Shown here: piece after piece, positions 16,906 through 25,592 of the stretch
Numbering within the stretch: the first letter of the stretch is position 1
Layout: each line of letters starts with the position of its first letter
Translations under genes and position numbers: made by a program
Origin: Acuticoccus sediminis
GTDB lineage: Bacteria; Pseudomonadota; Alphaproteobacteria; Rhizobiales; Amorphaceae
NCBI RefSeq assembly: GCF_003258595.1
Contig: NZ_QHHQ01000003.1
Coordinates: 1 to 64,000, forward strand
Length of the DNA: 64,000 nucleotides
Direction of reading: 5' to 3'
Notes under the pieces: generated by a model
Seen by the model: only the letters and a program-made list of their open reading frames with translations
What the model was told of the DNA's origin: nothing
The model's database searches: none

Positions 16906-18422
16906 TGCGACGTTGTATCGCTGGGCTGATCGCCCTCACTCTTTCGACGACGCTCGCTGCCGCGCAGACGCTCCCGCTCTCGCCGGACACAGCCGCCGGC
17001 GCGGCCGCGATCGGCCTCAGCGGTCCGCCCACTCAGAGCGACCGCGACATCGAGATCGCCGACAGCGAAACCGACCAGCCGGCCGCCGGCGCCCCCGCTC
17101 CGGAAGCGGCGGGCGCTGAACCCGGCACCGGAGCGGCGGCCCCCGTCGCTGCCGCGCCCGGCACCGCCGGTGCCTCCGAGGCCAGCCCCGCCGCCGCCGA
17201 GAGCGGCGCGGAGGATTCCGACGAGCCGGATTCGGCGGCGACGGCGGCAGGCGCGCTCGGCATCACCTCGCCCCCGGATGAGCCGGACGACGAGGGCGCC
17301 GAGCCGGATACCGCCGCGACCGCCGCGGGCGCGCTGGGCATCACCTCGCCGCCGGAGCAGCCGGGCGAGGCGGGCGACGAGCCCGACGGAGCGGCGACGG
17401 CCGCCGGCGCACTGGGGATCACCTCGCCGCCTGAGGCCGCCGATGGCGGGGAGGGGACCGAGCCGGACTCGGCCGCCACCGCCGCGGGCGCCCTCGGCAT
17501 CAACTCGCCGCCGGACCAGTCCGGCGATGGCGCGGACGACGGGGCGGACGCCGCCGCGACGGCAGCCGGTGCGCTCGGCATTTCGACCCCGCCCGATACG
17601 TCCGGCAGCGACCAGGGCGCGAGCGATGCCGCCGCGGCCGCCGGTGCCCTCAGCGTGACCGCGCCTTCGATCAGTCAGGTCCCGGCGACGACCTCCGCGC
17701 CGACCTACGCCGTCGCCATCCTCGACGATGCGCCGCCGTTCTCCTACCTGGGCCGGTTCCGGGTCCGCACCGGGTTCGACGTCGACCTCGCCAACGCGCT
17801 CTGCCGCACGATGCAGGCGCGCTGCGAGCTGATGCCGATGTCGGCGGAGGATATCGTGCAGGCGCTCGTCGACCGCCGCGTCGCGTTCGCCGTCGCCACG
17901 ACCGCGATCACCGCGCAGCCGGGCGCCTCGATCAGCTTCACCGAGCCTTACCTCGGCCTCACCGTGCGCTTCGTGACCCCGCGCGACCGGCGCCGCGACG
18001 TCGAGGACGACGACGCCACGTACGGGGCGATCGCCGGGACCGCGCAGGCAGAGTACCTGCGCAAGCTCTACCGCGACCCGCAGGCGGTGCACCTCTATCC
18101 CAACGCCGACGGGATGTGGATCGACCTCGCCCTGGGGCGCCTCGACGGCGTGCTCTCGCCGGCGATCACGGCGCGGCGGGAGTTCCTGTCGACGCCGATC
18201 GGCGACGGCTTCCGCTTCTCCTCCGCCGCCTCGGACGGGGAGAACAACCTCGCCCGCACCGCGGTGATCGGGGTGGGCGCGCAGGCCGGGGACCTCGTCC
18301 GCTCCCTCAACGAGGCGCTCGACCGGATGCGCGACAGCGGCGAGTTCGACGAGCTCCTCGCCCGTCACCTCGACAGCGACCTCGTCACCAAGGTCGGTGG
18401 GCGGCCGACCGCCGGCCGCTAA
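16905..18422 (+). CDS. Periplasmic SBP family 3-like protein with a tandem-repeat linker
   Basis: This 505-residue protein has three parts. First is a signal peptide (MRRCIAGLIALTLSTTLAAA, cleavage at AAA-Q). Residues about 40-255 form a low-complexity Pro/Ala/Asp/Glu-rich region holding six imperfect repeats of the type AATAAGALGITSPP. Last is a C-terminal SBP_bac_3-like domain (residues about 262-505: YAVAILDDAPPFSYL, GFDVDLANALCRTMQ, FTEPYLGLTVRFVTP, late RDSGEFDELLARHL). SBP_bac_3 proteins bind amino acids or act as ligand sensors. The long flexible stalk suggests a tethered or extended sensor rather than a free carrier. It is coupled to the preceding binding-protein gene by TGATG. I know of no named family with this repeat. 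Confidence 0.82.
   Translation: MRRCIAGLIALTLSTTLAAAQTLPLSPDTAAGAAAIGLSGPPTQSDRDIEIADSETDQPAAGAPAPEAAGAEPGTGAAAPVAAAPGTAGASEASPAAAESGAEDSDEPDSAATAAGALGITSPPDEPDDEGAEPDTAATAAGALGITSPPEQPGEAGDEPDGAATAAGALGITSPPEAADGGEGTEPDSAATAAGALGINSPPDQSGDGADDGADAAATAAGALGISTPPDTSGSDQGASDAAAAAGALSVTAPSISQVPATTSAPTYAVAILDDAPPFSYLGRFRVRTGFDVDLANALCRTMQARCELMPMSAEDIVQALVDRRVAFAVATTAITAQPGASISFTEPYLGLTVRFVTPRDRRRDVEDDDATYGAIAGTAQAEYLRKLYRDPQAVHLYPNADGMWIDLALGRLDGVLSPAITARREFLSTPIGDGFRFSSAASDGENNLARTAVIGVGAQAGDLVRSLNEALDRMRDSGEFDELLARHLDSDLVTKVGGRPTAGR
17229..17669 (+). repeat. Six-copy coding repeat (about 24-27 codons each)
   Basis: Within the preceding gene, codons 109-255 contain six successive units. Each begins D-x-A-A-T-A-A-G-A-L-G-I followed by S/T-P-P, then a variable acidic spacer such as DEPDDEGAEP or EQPGEAGDEP. 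The AATAAGALGI core is nearly constant in units 1-5 and degenerate in unit 6 (AAAAAGALSV). The core is alanine-rich and could form a short helix; the spacers look disordered. Confidence 0.9.
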
Positions 18423-18489
18423 CCCGCCCGGCCGCGCGCCGCCCCGACCCCGGATCGGGGACGCCCCCAACAAGGCTTGACAAATCGCT

Positions 18490-18536
18490 GGAACGAATCG
18501 CCCGAATCGCGGGTTGGTGATTCGTTCCGCGGAACG
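18490..18536 (+). promoter_or_regulatory. Stress-sigma-like inverted repeat upstream of the NHEJ operon
   Basis: A perfect 10-bp inverted repeat, GGAACGAATC (18490-18499) and GATTCGTTCC (18519-18528), is followed 2 bases later by another GGAACG. GGAAC at 18490 is followed after 17 bases by GGTT at 18512, close to the EcfG promoter pattern GGAAC-N16/17-CGTT. This would leave a leader of about 40 bases before the first gene at 18564. EcfG-type control of Ku/LigD genes is known in rhizobia; here it is inferred. Confidence 0.5.
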
Positions 18537-18563
18537 TTTGTGGATCGCAAGCGTGGTGAAGCC

Positions 18564-18854
18564 ATGGCAAAGCAGGCGAAAGCAAAGCAGGCACGGCGCA
18601 ACGACCCCGGGCCGTCGGTCAAGGACGATGAGACCTACGAGGCGCTGCGTCGCGACGGAGCCAGCAAGGAGAAGGCCGCCCGGATCGCCAACGCGAGGGC
18701 GAACGGCTCCCAGCCCTCCAAGAAGGGCGGCAAGGCGCCTCCCTACGAGGAGATGACCAAGGACGACCTCTACGAGCGCGCCCAGCAGATCGGCATCGAC
18801 GGCCGCTCTAAGATGTCGAAGGGCGAGCTGATCGACGCCCTTAGGAATCACTGA
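18564..18854 (+). CDS. Small Rho_N/SAP-like protein linked to Ku-LigD (DUF7218-like)
   Basis: This 96-residue basic protein starts MAKQAKAKQARRNDPGPSVK. It has a conserved front part (KDDETYEALRRDGASKEKAARIANARANG) and a C-terminal Rho_N/SAP-like helix-extended-helix (MTKDDLYERAQQIGIDGRSK then MSKGELIDALRNH). This fold binds nucleic acid in other proteins. It lies 7 bases upstream of the Ku gene and probably shares its transcript, suggesting an accessory role in DNA end repair. An ATG further upstream at 18477 would run through the promoter-like repeat, so the start at 18564 is preferred. Confidence 0.82.
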   Translation: MAKQAKAKQARRNDPGPSVKDDETYEALRRDGASKEKAARIANARANGSQPSKKGGKAPPYEEMTKDDLYERAQQIGIDGRSKMSKGELIDALRNH

Positions 18855-18861
18855 GGCGGCG

Positions 18862-19839
18862 ATGGCACCGCGCGCCTACTGGAAGGGTCACATCCGCCTC
18901 GCGCTGGTCTCGTTCCCCGTGCGCCTCTACGCGGCCACGACGTCGACCGAGCGCATCTCGCTCCACCGCATCCACAAGGAGACGCACGAGCGCGTGCGCA
19001 TCCAGAACGTCGTCCCCGACGAGGGGCCGGTCGACCGCGACGACATCGTGATGGGCTACGAGTACGATCGCGACAAGTACGTGCCGGTGACGGAGGAGGA
19101 GCTCGACGCCATCGAGGTGGAGTCGAAGCACACGATCGACCTGTCCCGTTTCGTCAGACTCGACGACATCGACCCGATCTATTTCGACAAGCCCTATTTC
19201 GTCGCCCCCGACGGCGACATCGCGGCCGAGGCGTTCGTGACCATCCGCGACGCGCTGCGGGCGTCGAAGAAGGTGGCGCTGGGGCAGATCGTGCTCGCCA
19301 AGCGCGAGCGCGTCGTCGCCATCCAGCCCTGCGGCGAGGGCATGCTCCTCGAGACGCTGCGCTTTGCCGACGAGGTGCGCGAATCGAACACCTACTTCGA
19401 GGACATCGAGGACGTGAGCGTCTCCAGGGATCAGGTGGAGATGGCCGAATCGCTGATCGAGGCGCGCTCGGGCGCGTTCGATCCGAACACCTTCGTCGAC
19501 CACTACCAGCAGGCGCTGAAGGCGCTGATCGAGTCCAAGCTGAAGGGCAAGAAGGTCGAGCCGCCGAAGCCGGCGAAGGGCAAGGGTTCCAACGTCATCA
19601 ACCTGATGGACGCGCTGAAGGCGAGCCTCGAGAGCAAGGAGGGTTCGGCAGCGAACTCCAACCGGAAGTCGACGCGCAAGGCGAGCGCCAAGTCCCCGTC
19701 GAAAGCCTCCTCCTCGAAGAGCGCGGGCGCGAAATCGTCCAAGGCCGCGTCGGCGTCTTCCGCGGCGAAGGCGTCCGGCACCACGGCGCGCCGGACCACC
19801 GGCAAGACCGCCACCACACGGCAGAAGAAGAGCGCGTAG
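18862..19839 (+). CDS. ku: Non-homologous end joining protein Ku
   Basis: This 325-residue bacterial Ku homodimer subunit has the Ku core across residues 1-255. It starts MAPRAYWKGHIRLALVSFPV and includes SLHRIHKETHERVRIQNVVP, FVRLDDIDPIYFDKPYFVAP and FDPNTFVDHYQQALKALIES. It encircles broken DNA ends and recruits LigD. Residues about 258-325 form a Lys/Ser/Ala-rich tail, typical of Ku proteins that have extra DNA binding or bridging. The next gene, ligD, begins with GTG directly after the Ku stop codon, giving tight coupling. Confidence 0.96.
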   Translation: MAPRAYWKGHIRLALVSFPVRLYAATTSTERISLHRIHKETHERVRIQNVVPDEGPVDRDDIVMGYEYDRDKYVPVTEEELDAIEVESKHTIDLSRFVRLDDIDPIYFDKPYFVAPDGDIAAEAFVTIRDALRASKKVALGQIVLAKRERVVAIQPCGEGMLLETLRFADEVRESNTYFEDIEDVSVSRDQVEMAESLIEARSGAFDPNTFVDHYQQALKALIESKLKGKKVEPPKPAKGKGSNVINLMDALKASLESKEGSAANSNRKSTRKASAKSPSKASSSKSAGAKSSKAASASSAAKASGTTARRTTGKTATTRQKKSA

Positions 19840-22470
19840 GTGGCCGGGAGCCTGCAGCGCTACCGCGAGAAGCGCGACTTCGCCATCACGCCGGAGCCGC
19901 CGCCCGGCGACGCCGCGCCCGCGTCCGGCGTGCTGACCTTCGTGGTGCAGAAGCACGACGCGCGGCGCCTCCACTACGACTTCCGCCTCGAGTTCGACGG
20001 TGTCCTGAAATCCTGGGCCGTCACGAAGGGGCCGAGCCGCGATCCGGGACAGAAGCGCCTCGCGGTGGAGACGGAGGACCATCCGCTCGCCTACGGCGGC
20101 TTCGAGGGGGCGATCCCCGAGGGCGAATATGGCGGCGGCACCGTCATGCTGTGGGACCGCGGCACCTGGGCGATGGCCGACGGCAAGGACGCCGAGGAGG
20201 GACTGAAGGCCGGGTCCCTGACGTTCGACCTCTTCGGCGAACGCCTGAAGGGCCGCTGGCATCTCCAGCGGATGCACGCCGAGAAGGGGCGCCCGCCGCA
20301 ATGGCTCCTCATCAAGGTCCGCGACGAGGAGGCGGACGAGGATGGCGAGGTCACCGAGGCGTACGACAGGAGCGTCGCCTCCGGCCGCACCATGTCGGCG
20401 ATCGCGGAGTCCGGCAGCGTGTGGCACTCCGACCGCCCGGCGGACGACCAGCCCGAGGCCGACCTCCCGTCCGGCAAGGGCAAGGCACCGGTCCGTCGCA
20501 AGGCGCCGCGGTCGTCCGCGAAAGGCGGGACGGGCGCCGCGTCGTCCGGCGGGGTGCCGGCGTTCGTCGCCCCCGCGCTCTGCGCCACCCGCGCCGCGCC
20601 GCCGAAGGGGGACTGGCTCGCCGAGGTGAAGTACGACGGCTATCGGGGCATCCTGCGCGCGGCGGACGGGGCCGTGAGCATCCTCACCCGCAGCCAGCAG
20701 GACTGGACGCACCGTTTTCCCACCATCGCCGAGGCCGCGCAGCCGCTCGCCGGGCGCGGCGTCATGCTCGACGGCGAGATCGTCGTCTTCGACGAGGCCG
20801 GGCGGACCAGCTTCGGCCAGCTCCAGAAGGCGTTTCGCGCCGCCGGTACGATCCACGCGGCGTACGTCGCCTTCGACCTCCTGTTCCTCGACGGCGAGGA
20901 CTGGCGCGACCGGCCGATCGAGGAGCGCAAGGCCAGGCTGAAGTCGCTGCTCGCCGGGCGCGACGGGCCGATCCTCTATGGCGACCACGTCGGTCCGGGC
21001 AAGCAGGCGGCGCTCTACGAGGAGGCGGAGGCGCAGGGCCTCGAAGGCATCATCGCCAAGCGCGCTGGCAGCCGCTACCGCTCCGGCCGGCACGACGCTT
21101 GGGTGAAGGTCCGCGCGGTCCGGACGGCGCCGTTCGTCGTCGGCGGCTACACGGAGGGCGGTTCGGCCGGCCTCGGCGCGCTGCTCCTCGGGGCGTACCG
21201 GGACGGCAAGCTGGTCCCGGTGGGGCGCGTCGGCACGGGTTTCCGGCAGGACGAGGCGCGCGCGCTCTTGGCCGCGCTGAAGGAGCGGGAGCGCAAGACG
21301 TCGCCCTTTGCGCGCAAGCTCGAAGGCAAGGGGAACCTTTTCGTGCGGCCGGACCTCGTCGCCGAGGTCGGCTATCTCGCGATGACCGACGACGGGCAAT
21401 TGCGCCACCCGACGTTCGAGGGCCTCATCGACATGGATCCGGCCGAAGTGGGGCTGCCGTCGGACCACCCGGATACCGAGGTGGACCGGTCCGAGGCCGG
21501 CGGAGGGGCGGGGCCGGTCAGGGCGAAGGCGGTTGCGGCAAAGGCCGGGGCGGCGAAGGCGAGATCCGCGCCGGCCGCCCGGAAGGCGGGGCGGGCAACC
21601 GGGGAGGGGGACGTGGAGACCTACGGCGTCACGCTCAGCCATCCGGAGAAGGTGCTCTTCCCCGAGCAGGCCATCACCAAGGCCGCGCTCGCGGCGCACT
21701 ACGCGGCCTACATGGACCGGATGCTGCCCCACGTGATCGACCGCCCGCTGACGCTTGTGCGCTGTCCGCAGGGCCGCGCGAAGAAGTGCTTCTTCCAGCG
21801 CCATCCGGAGGGCATGCCGGACCGCATGCGCCGCCCCATCGGCGAGGACGACGGCGACGCCATCGTCGTCACCGCGCCCGGGGACATCATGGAGCTCGTC
21901 CAGCTCGGCGTCCTGGAGATCCACCTGCGCGGCGCCAGGGCCGACCGGCCCGACCGGCCGGACCGGCTCGTCTTCGACCTCGATCCCGGCGAGGGCGTCG
22001 ACTTCGAGGCGGTGAAGGACGCCGCCGTCACCGTGCGCGAGGCGCTGGCGGAGCTGGACCTCCTCTCGTTCGTGAAGACGACGGGCGGCAAGGGGCTCCA
22101 CGTCGTCCTCCCCATCGAGCGGCGCACGCCATGGGACGAGGCGAAGGCGTGGACGCGGGCGCTGGCCGAAAAGCTCGCCGCGGCCGAGCCCGACCGGTTC
22201 CTCACCAAGATGGCGAAGGCGCAGCGCAAGGGGCGGATCTTCATCGACTACCTTCGCAACGACACCAAGTCGTCCGCCGTCGCGCCGTACTCGACCCGCT
22301 CCCGCGAGGGGGCGCCGTTCGCGCTGCCGGTGAGCTGGGACGATCTCGCCCGGCTCAAAACGTCGCAGCCGGTCCATGTGGGCGAAATCGCGGGGGGCGA
22401 TCCGTGGGCCGGGATCGACGAAACGCGCCAGAGTCTCACCAGTGCACGGAAAAGCGCCCTCGGAATTTAA
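19840..22470 (+). CDS. ligD: ATP-dependent DNA ligase D (phosphoesterase-ligase-polymerase)
   Basis: This 876-residue multidomain end-joining enzyme has three domains. Residues about 1-170 are the 3'-phosphoesterase domain (FVVQKHDARRLHYDFRLEFD, EGEYGGGTVMLWDRG). Residues about 235-520 are the ATP ligase with adenylation lysine K264 in EVKYDGYRG and EGIIAKRAGSRYRSGR. Residues about 590-876 are the primase-polymerase domain, with metal ligands D713/D715 in VFDLDPGEG and the KTTGGKGLHVVLPI segment. Together they trim, fill and seal double-strand breaks with Ku. The start is GTG at 19840 immediately after the Ku stop. The PE-LIG-POL order is the one common in Pseudomonas and Proteobacteria, in contrast to the mycobacterial order. 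Confidence 0.97.
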   Translation: MAGSLQRYREKRDFAITPEPPPGDAAPASGVLTFVVQKHDARRLHYDFRLEFDGVLKSWAVTKGPSRDPGQKRLAVETEDHPLAYGGFEGAIPEGEYGGGTVMLWDRGTWAMADGKDAEEGLKAGSLTFDLFGERLKGRWHLQRMHAEKGRPPQWLLIKVRDEEADEDGEVTEAYDRSVASGRTMSAIAESGSVWHSDRPADDQPEADLPSGKGKAPVRRKAPRSSAKGGTGAASSGGVPAFVAPALCATRAAPPKGDWLAEVKYDGYRGILRAADGAVSILTRSQQDWTHRFPTIAEAAQPLAGRGVMLDGEIVVFDEAGRTSFGQLQKAFRAAGTIHAAYVAFDLLFLDGEDWRDRPIEERKARLKSLLAGRDGPILYGDHVGPGKQAALYEEAEAQGLEGIIAKRAGSRYRSGRHDAWVKVRAVRTAPFVVGGYTEGGSAGLGALLLGAYRDGKLVPVGRVGTGFRQDEARALLAALKERERKTSPFARKLEGKGNLFVRPDLVAEVGYLAMTDDGQLRHPTFEGLIDMDPAEVGLPSDHPDTEVDRSEAGGGAGPVRAKAVAAKAGAAKARSAPAARKAGRATGEGDVETYGVTLSHPEKVLFPEQAITKAALAAHYAAYMDRMLPHVIDRPLTLVRCPQGRAKKCFFQRHPEGMPDRMRRPIGEDDGDAIVVTAPGDIMELVQLGVLEIHLRGARADRPDRPDRLVFDLDPGEGVDFEAVKDAAVTVREALAELDLLSFVKTTGGKGLHVVLPIERRTPWDEAKAWTRALAEKLAAAEPDRFLTKMAKAQRKGRIFIDYLRNDTKSSAVAPYSTRSREGAPFALPVSWDDLARLKTSQPVHVGEIAGGDPWAGIDETRQSLTSARKSALGI

Positions 22471-22512
22471 TGCACATTAAGAAGGCAACCAAAACCTGAC
22501 TCTGCGCGTTTG

Positions 22513-22526
22513 GTTTGAAATCAAAC
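22513..22526. promoter_or_regulatory. Short palindrome upstream of otsA (possible operator)
   Basis: GTTTGAAATCAAAC is a 6-2-6 palindrome in the 78-base gap between ligD and otsA. It is the most symmetric element in the gap, and the surrounding sequence is locally A/T-rich. It could be a repressor operator or a small hairpin. No canonical stress-sigma motif is seen here. Confidence 0.3.
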
Positions 22527-22548
22527 AGATACGCGTTGGGCATAAACA

Positions 22549-23982
22549 ATGTTGTGGCTCGACCAGGCGCGGATGGACAAGGCCGCGCAACCCGTGGCTC
22601 CCCCCGTCCTCGAGGGGCGTCTCATCGCGGTCTCGAACCGCGTCTCCCGACCCGCGAAGGGAGCGTCGCCGGGCGGTCTCGCCCAGGCTCTCTCGGAAGC
22701 GCTGCGAGGCGCGCAAGGCATGTGGATCGGGTGGTCCGGCGATCACGGCGAGTCCGGTGCCGAGCTTGAACTGGAAAAGCACGGCGACATCACCTTCGGC
22801 CTCCTCGACATCGAGGCCACCACGTTCCACCGCTACTACGAGGGCTACGCCAACAGCGTCCTGTGGCCGCTTTTCCACAGCCGCGCCGAGCTCGTCGAAC
22901 GGACGACTGGCGACTTTGCCGCCTACACCGAGGTCAACGCCGCCTTCGCCGACCAGGTGGCTGCCATCGCCCAGCCGAACGACATCATCTGGGTGCACGA
23001 CTATCATTTCCTGATCCTCGCCGAGGCGCTGCGCGAGCGTGGCGTCGACGGCACGATCGGCCTCTTCCTCCACATCCCGTTCCCGCCGCTGGAGATTTTC
23101 CGCCGCCTTCCCGAGGCGCGCACAATCGTGCGCGCGCTCGCGGCCTACGACACCATCGGCGTTCAGACCCGCCGCGACGCCGCCCGCCTCGCCGAGTGCA
23201 TGGCGGCGATCGGCGAGGGCGCCATCCGCACCGCGCGCGGCGGATTCCGCGTCGACACCTTCGGCGAGACCGTCCACATCGCGGCCAAGCCGATCGGAAC
23301 GCAGCCGGAGGAGATCCGCGCCAGCCTCGCCAAGCCGCGCCCGCCCGAGGTGGACGCCTACCTCAGGATGACGGCGGACCGCCTGACGCTGATCGGCGTC
23401 GACCGGCTGGACTATTCGAAGGGCATTCCCAACCGCCTGCGCGCGTTCGAGCGCTATCTGAGGGCCGATCCGTCTCGCGCCGCGACGACGATCTTCACCC
23501 AGATCGCGCCGCTGACGCGCGAGGGCGTCGCGGCCTACGGTGCGGTGCGGCAGGAGGTGGAGCGGCTCGCGGGGCGGATCATCGGCCAGTTCGGTGGTTT
23601 CGCGGCGAGCCCGCTGTCGCTGCTGACGCGTCCGGTCGATCGTGTCGGGGTCGCCCATCTCCTCGCCGGGTCGGACGTCGCCATGGTGACGCCGCTGGCG
23701 GACGGGATGAACCTCGTCGCCAAGGAGTACGTCGCGGCGCAGGACCCGAACGATCCGGGCGTGCTGATCCTCTCTAGGTACGCCGGTGCGGCGGAGGACA
23801 TGACGGACGCGCTGATCGTCGATCCGGCCGACATCGAGGGGATGGCCCGGGCGATCGAGGCGGCGCGGCTGATGCCGAAGGGCGAGCGGCGCGAGCGGTA
23901 CCGGAGCCTGATGGGGGTCGTCGAACGCACCCGCATCGACCGGTGGATCGACGCCTGCATGAAGGACTTCGTCGCCGCCTGA
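22549..23982 (+). CDS. otsA: Alpha,alpha-trehalose-phosphate synthase (UDP-forming)
   Basis: This 477-residue GT20 glycosyltransferase makes trehalose 6-phosphate from glucose 6-phosphate and a nucleotide-glucose donor. Visible family blocks are RLIAVSNRVSRP, HSRAELVERTTGDFAAYTEV, IIWVHDYHFLILAEALRERG, GLFLHIPFPP, GVDRLDYSKGIPNRLRAFE and the donor-site region DGMNLVAKEYVAAQ. Trehalose protects against desiccation and osmotic stress. No otsB phosphatase gene is adjacent, so dephosphorylation depends on a gene elsewhere. The start at 22549 is uncertain; ATG 22573 is also possible and neither has a strong ribosome site. Confidence 0.95.
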   Translation: MLWLDQARMDKAAQPVAPPVLEGRLIAVSNRVSRPAKGASPGGLAQALSEALRGAQGMWIGWSGDHGESGAELELEKHGDITFGLLDIEATTFHRYYEGYANSVLWPLFHSRAELVERTTGDFAAYTEVNAAFADQVAAIAQPNDIIWVHDYHFLILAEALRERGVDGTIGLFLHIPFPPLEIFRRLPEARTIVRALAAYDTIGVQTRRDAARLAECMAAIGEGAIRTARGGFRVDTFGETVHIAAKPIGTQPEEIRASLAKPRPPEVDAYLRMTADRLTLIGVDRLDYSKGIPNRLRAFERYLRADPSRAATTIFTQIAPLTREGVAAYGAVRQEVERLAGRIIGQFGGFAASPLSLLTRPVDRVGVAHLLAGSDVAMVTPLADGMNLVAKEYVAAQDPNDPGVLILSRYAGAAEDMTDALIVDPADIEGMARAIEAARLMPKGERRERYRSLMGVVERTRIDRWIDACMKDFVAA

Positions 23983-24004
23983 CGGGTCCGGCGGGGCTCG
24001 AAGG

Positions 24005-24035
24005 AAAAGGGGCCGGGGAGCGATCCCCGGCCCTT
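24005..24035. terminator. Hairpin terminator between otsA and the semialdehyde dehydrogenase
   Basis: A GGGCCGGGGA / TCCCCGGCCC stem of 10 bp with a GCGA loop is flanked by AAAAGG and CTT. It lies between two convergent genes and can act in both directions. Confidence 0.75.
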
Positions 24036-24042
24036 CGCCGTA

Positions 24043-25407
24043 TCAGGCGATGGCGATCGTCTTCACGTTGACGAACTCGCGGATGCCCTGTCCCGCCAGC
24101 TCGCGGCCGACGCCGGACTTCTTCACGCCGCCGAAAGGCAGGCGCGGGTCGGAGGCGACCATCGTGTTCACGAACACGCAGCCGGCGTTGAGGTCGCGGC
24201 CGAAGCGGGCGATCTCCGCCTCGTCGTTGGTGAAGGCGGCCGAGCCGAGGCCGAAGCGCGTCTCGTTGGCGACGCCGATCGCCTCGTCGATGGAGCCGAC
24301 CTTGAAGAGCATCGCGGCGGGGCCGAACATCTCCTCGCGGCGCGCCGGGCTCTCGGGCGGCAGGTCGGCGAGCACGGTCGGCTCGTAGAACCAGCCCTTG
24401 CCGGAGGCCGCCTTGCCGCCGGTCAGCACCTTGGCGCCTTCCTTGACGGAGGTGTTCACCTGCTCGGCGAGCTCGCCGCGGATCGCCTCGGTCGCGAGGG
24501 GGCCGAGCGTGGTCGCCTCGTCCATCGGATCGCCGAGGACGTTGGCCTCCATGCCGGCGACGAACTTCTCGGCGAAGCTGTCGTAGATGTCGGCGTGGAC
24601 GATGAAGCGCTTCGCCGCGATGCAGGACTGGCCGTTGTTGATCATGCGCGCCGCGACCGCGACCTTCGCCGCCTTCTCGACGTCCGCGGACGGCATCACG
24701 ACGAACGGGTCCGAGCCGCCGAGCTCCAGCACGACGTGCTTGATCTCCTCGCCGCAGATCTTGCCGACGGACATGCCGGCGGGCTCGGAGCCGGTGAGGG
24801 TCGCGGCCTGGATCCGGTCGTCGCGCAGCACGCGCTCGACCTTGGAGCCGCCGATGAGGAGCGTCTGGAAGATCCCCTTCGGATAGCCGGCCTCCTTGAA
24901 CATGTCCTCGATGGCGAGCGCCACCTGCGGCACGTTAGAGGCGTGCTTCAGGAGCCCGACGTTGCCGGCCGCCGTCGCCGGCGCGGCGAAGCGGAAGACC
25001 TGCCAGTAAGGGAAGTTCCAGGGCATCACCGCCAGCACCGGGCCGAGCGGCTGGTAGCTCACCCAGCTCTTCGAGGCGTTGGACGAGATCATCTCGTCGG
25101 CAAGGTAATCGGACGCCTTCTCGGCGTAGTGGCGGCACACGAAGGCGCACTTCTCCACCTCGGCGCGGGCGGAGGCGATGGTCTTGCCCATCTCGAGGGT
25201 GGCGAGGCGGGCGAGCTCGTCGCGGTCGCGGTCGAGGATGTCGGCGACCTTGTTGAGCATGGCCTGCCGCTCGGCGATGGGGACGAGGCGCCAGTCGGCG
25301 AATGCCGCGTCGGCGGCCGCGATCCTGGCGTCGACGTCGGCGTCGCTGTGCGCGTCGAACGTCTTCAGCGTTTCGCCGGTCGCGGGGTTGATGGTGGCGA
25401 TCGCCAT
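24043..25407 (-). CDS. NAD(P)-dependent succinate-semialdehyde dehydrogenase (Sad/YneI-like)
   Basis: This 454-residue aldehyde dehydrogenase has the glutamate motif HVVLELGGSDPFVV, catalytic cysteine segment NNGQSCIAAKRF and C-terminal LPFGGVKKSGVGRELAGQG. The short N-terminus (MAIATINPATGETLKTFDAH) and overall length match the Sad/YneI subgroup rather than the longer GabD proteins. It oxidises succinate semialdehyde to succinate at the end of GABA or related catabolism. The start is ATG 25407; an upstream in-frame ATG at 25452 adds 15 residues absent from relatives. It is divergent from the cation exchanger, 185 bases apart. Confidence 0.88.
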   Translation of the reverse strand: MAIATINPATGETLKTFDAHSDADVDARIAAADAAFADWRLVPIAERQAMLNKVADILDRDRDELARLATLEMGKTIASARAEVEKCAFVCRHYAEKASDYLADEMISSNASKSWVSYQPLGPVLAVMPWNFPYWQVFRFAAPATAAGNVGLLKHASNVPQVALAIEDMFKEAGYPKGIFQTLLIGGSKVERVLRDDRIQAATLTGSEPAGMSVGKICGEEIKHVVLELGGSDPFVVMPSADVEKAAKVAVAARMINNGQSCIAAKRFIVHADIYDSFAEKFVAGMEANVLGDPMDEATTLGPLATEAIRGELAEQVNTSVKEGAKVLTGGKAASGKGWFYEPTVLADLPPESPARREEMFGPAAMLFKVGSIDEAIGVANETRFGLGSAAFTNDEAEIARFGRDLNAGCVFVNTMVASDPRLPFGGVKKSGVGRELAGQGIREFVNVKTIAIA

Positions 25408-25592
25408 GGGGCCTCCGTCATATGGGGCTCGACCGGGTTCTGACCGGACCATCGCGCGATGGCGCCGGCCGGATCGAGCGTCGTTGCGTTTCGTTGCCGC
25501 ACCTATACCGGCGCGGAGGGGTCTTGGGGGGATCTGCCCGCCAAATTGATTAAGGCAAGGGAACAGCGACCCAAGCTCACGCTTCCTACTCC

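Noticed and set aside
18841-22377. Long open frame antisense to ligD (over 1100 codons)
   Set aside because: It is an artefact of the high G/C bias at third positions. The translation is Arg/Gly/Ala-rich without family motifs, while the plus strand encodes clear Ku and LigD.
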